Source of the DNA: Neobacillus piezotolerans
GTDB lineage: Bacteria; Bacillota; Bacilli; Bacillales; Cytobacillaceae
Reading direction: 5' to 3'
Assembly: GCF_003362805.1 (NCBI RefSeq)
Contig: NZ_QNQT01000003.1
Location: forward strand, 124,001-188,000
Length of the DNA: 64,000 bases
Shown here: positions 63,066-64,000 of the stretch, piece after piece
Layout of the letters: each line of letters begins with the position of its first letter
Numbering within the stretch: position 1 is the stretch's first letter
Program-made: the position numbers and the translations under genes
Notes under the pieces: generated by a model
Database searches by the model: none
Told to the model about the DNA's origin: nothing
The model's input: the letters and a program-made list of their open reading frames with translations, nothing else

Positions 63066-63998
63066 CTAGTAATGCGGATACTTTTTTCCCTCGATAACTA
63101 GACGCTGGGTACGCATGACGTTTCCAATATTGATGGACTGGATCCGCTCCTTTATTTCATTCCGCATTGACTCTACGATTACCACAGCTGTCGTAGCCTT
63201 GGCTGCCAGTTCGTTTGCCTCCTTGGATGTAAAATCGGAAGAAGGAAATGTTCGAAGGGTATTTTCCTCATCCGAATTCCAAACAGCGGCATCAATCGTG
63301 CCTTCTTTTAACATAGAGAAAAGCTGCATATAACCTGATTCAATAAATTCTACTTGTTTCCCCTTACATTCACGCAATGTGATTTCCGCCTGGTCGATAG
63401 ACGAGTAATCAATTCCCACTCTCATTCCGTCCTTGATTGAATTGAACTGCCCATTAGAAAAAAAGATTTTATGCGAGGTAACATAGGATTCCTCTCCGAA
63501 ATCCCTGATGATTTCAAGGCCATCAAATCTTCTGACAGCTTTTTCAGCCGCCAATAAGGACATGATCGAAAAATCATATCGGCGGGATTTCAAAGCTTCA
63601 ATCCGCGGAATTGCCCCCCGCATATAGGCGAGGCCCACTTTAATATTCAAACCTTGCAGCTCCTCAATCAGTCCGGTGGCCAGCCCTTCGTACCTTCTGG
63701 AATAAGGCAAGGGCATGACGCCAATGATTGGCCCGATCCCGGCGATTTCATACAGTAAATTCACATCCCTTTTACGCAGGAAAGTCCCCAAATGCCCCCT
63801 TGATTCCAATTGGATGGCGTGCAAATCCTCAAGAACTTTTATGGCTCCCTGGACAGTCCCTCTTCCCAAATCCAGCTTGTCAGTGAAGTCACTGACCCGC
63901 GGTATGCGCTGCCCTTCCTCCAAATCCAATAACTCTTTTGCAATATACCTGGCTGCCAGGCCATTTTTAGAAAAAAGGCTTTCCCAAATACGCGACAT
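63066..63998 (-). CDS. yhfZ: GntR-like transcriptional regulator (YhfZ)
   Basis: This 310-residue protein has an N-terminal winged helix (RIPRVSDFTDKLDLGRGTVQGAIKVLED) and a C-terminal periplasmic-binding-like ligand domain (IGVMPLPYSRRYEGLATGLIEELQ). E. coli YhfZ is of similar length. It is first in the yhf operon and likely its regulator. The start ATG is 2 bp from the window edge, so upstream signals are not visible. Confidence 0.85.
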   Translation of the reverse strand: MSRIWESLFSKNGLAARYIAKELLDLEEGQRIPRVSDFTDKLDLGRGTVQGAIKVLEDLHAIQLESRGHLGTFLRKRDVNLLYEIAGIGPIIGVMPLPYSRRYEGLATGLIEELQGLNIKVGLAYMRGAIPRIEALKSRRYDFSIMSLLAAEKAVRRFDGLEIIRDFGEESYVTSHKIFFSNGQFNSIKDGMRVGIDYSSIDQAEITLRECKGKQVEFIESGYMQLFSMLKEGTIDAAVWNSDEENTLRTFPSSDFTSKEANELAAKATTAVVIVESMRNEIKERIQSINIGNVMRTQRLVIEGKKYPHY

Positions 63999-64000
63999 CT

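Overview
The window looks like chromosome of a Gram-positive endospore-former of the family Bacillaceae. Evidence: strong AGGAGG-type ribosome-binding sites, S-box (SAM-I) riboswitches, a class D sortase with its LPXTA substrate, the Firmicutes-type GalT, CtaB and a ba3-like haem-copper enzyme, and lipoproteins with Firmicute lipoboxes. No rRNA, tRNA or CRISPR array is visible. Most of the window has moderate GC. Two stretches are clearly AT-rich and probably acquired: about 21.2-22.3 kb and 25.9-29.1 kb.

Layout. 0-3 kb: a 5'-truncated polysaccharide deacetylase, then a sortase substrate and class D sortase pair. 2.9-3.2 kb (minus): an isolated transcription unit made of a c-di-GMP-I (GEMM-I) riboswitch and a 55-codon ORF. 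3.4-8.2 kb (minus): galR-galK-galE-galT. 8.6-14.9 kb (minus): a tightly coupled four-gene cassette encoding a NERD domain fused to a degenerate kinase, an intact Ser/Thr kinase, a UPF1-like SF1 helicase and an unknown winged-helix-like protein; it is a candidate conflict or defence system. 15.3-16.6 kb: UDP-glucose dehydrogenase. 16.8-21.2 kb: two SAM riboswitches in tandem ahead of metN (frameshifted), metP, metQ and an M20 amidohydrolase. 21.4-30.4 kb: mixed accessory genes (hydrolase, lipoproteins, nucleotidyltransferase, Nudix, Rrf2 regulator with nitroreductase behind a Fur-box-like dyad, GyrI-like domain, GTPase). The AT-rich part of this stretch is bracketed by a 22-bp inverted repeat.

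30.7-34.5 kb (minus): a haem-copper enzyme operon (subunits IIA, II and I, SCO, membrane protein). Subunit I has Asn where oxidases have the cross-linked Tyr, and an FNR-type site sits at about -41.5. Together these suggest a CuA-type nitric oxide reductase rather than an oxidase. A stand-alone TnpB element lies between this operon and a haem O synthase gene (36.9-37.8 kb). 38.8-42.5 kb: a large secreted subtilase. 43-46.6 kb: a frameshifted deaminase, a lipoprotein, a kinase-like protein and small proteins. 46.9-56.4 kb: a ROK-regulated locus (ROK repressor, FbpA/AfuA-type ABC importer, ArgH-family lyase) divergent from a secreted PIG-L deacetylase, with XylR-like dyads between them. 56.5-64 kb (minus): a yhfZ-Y-U-T-V-S-X-W cluster equivalent to the uncharacterised E. 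coli yhf operon.

Two genes (metN and the nucleoside deaminase) carry single-base frameshifts next to short homopolymers. They are either assembly errors or recent mutations.
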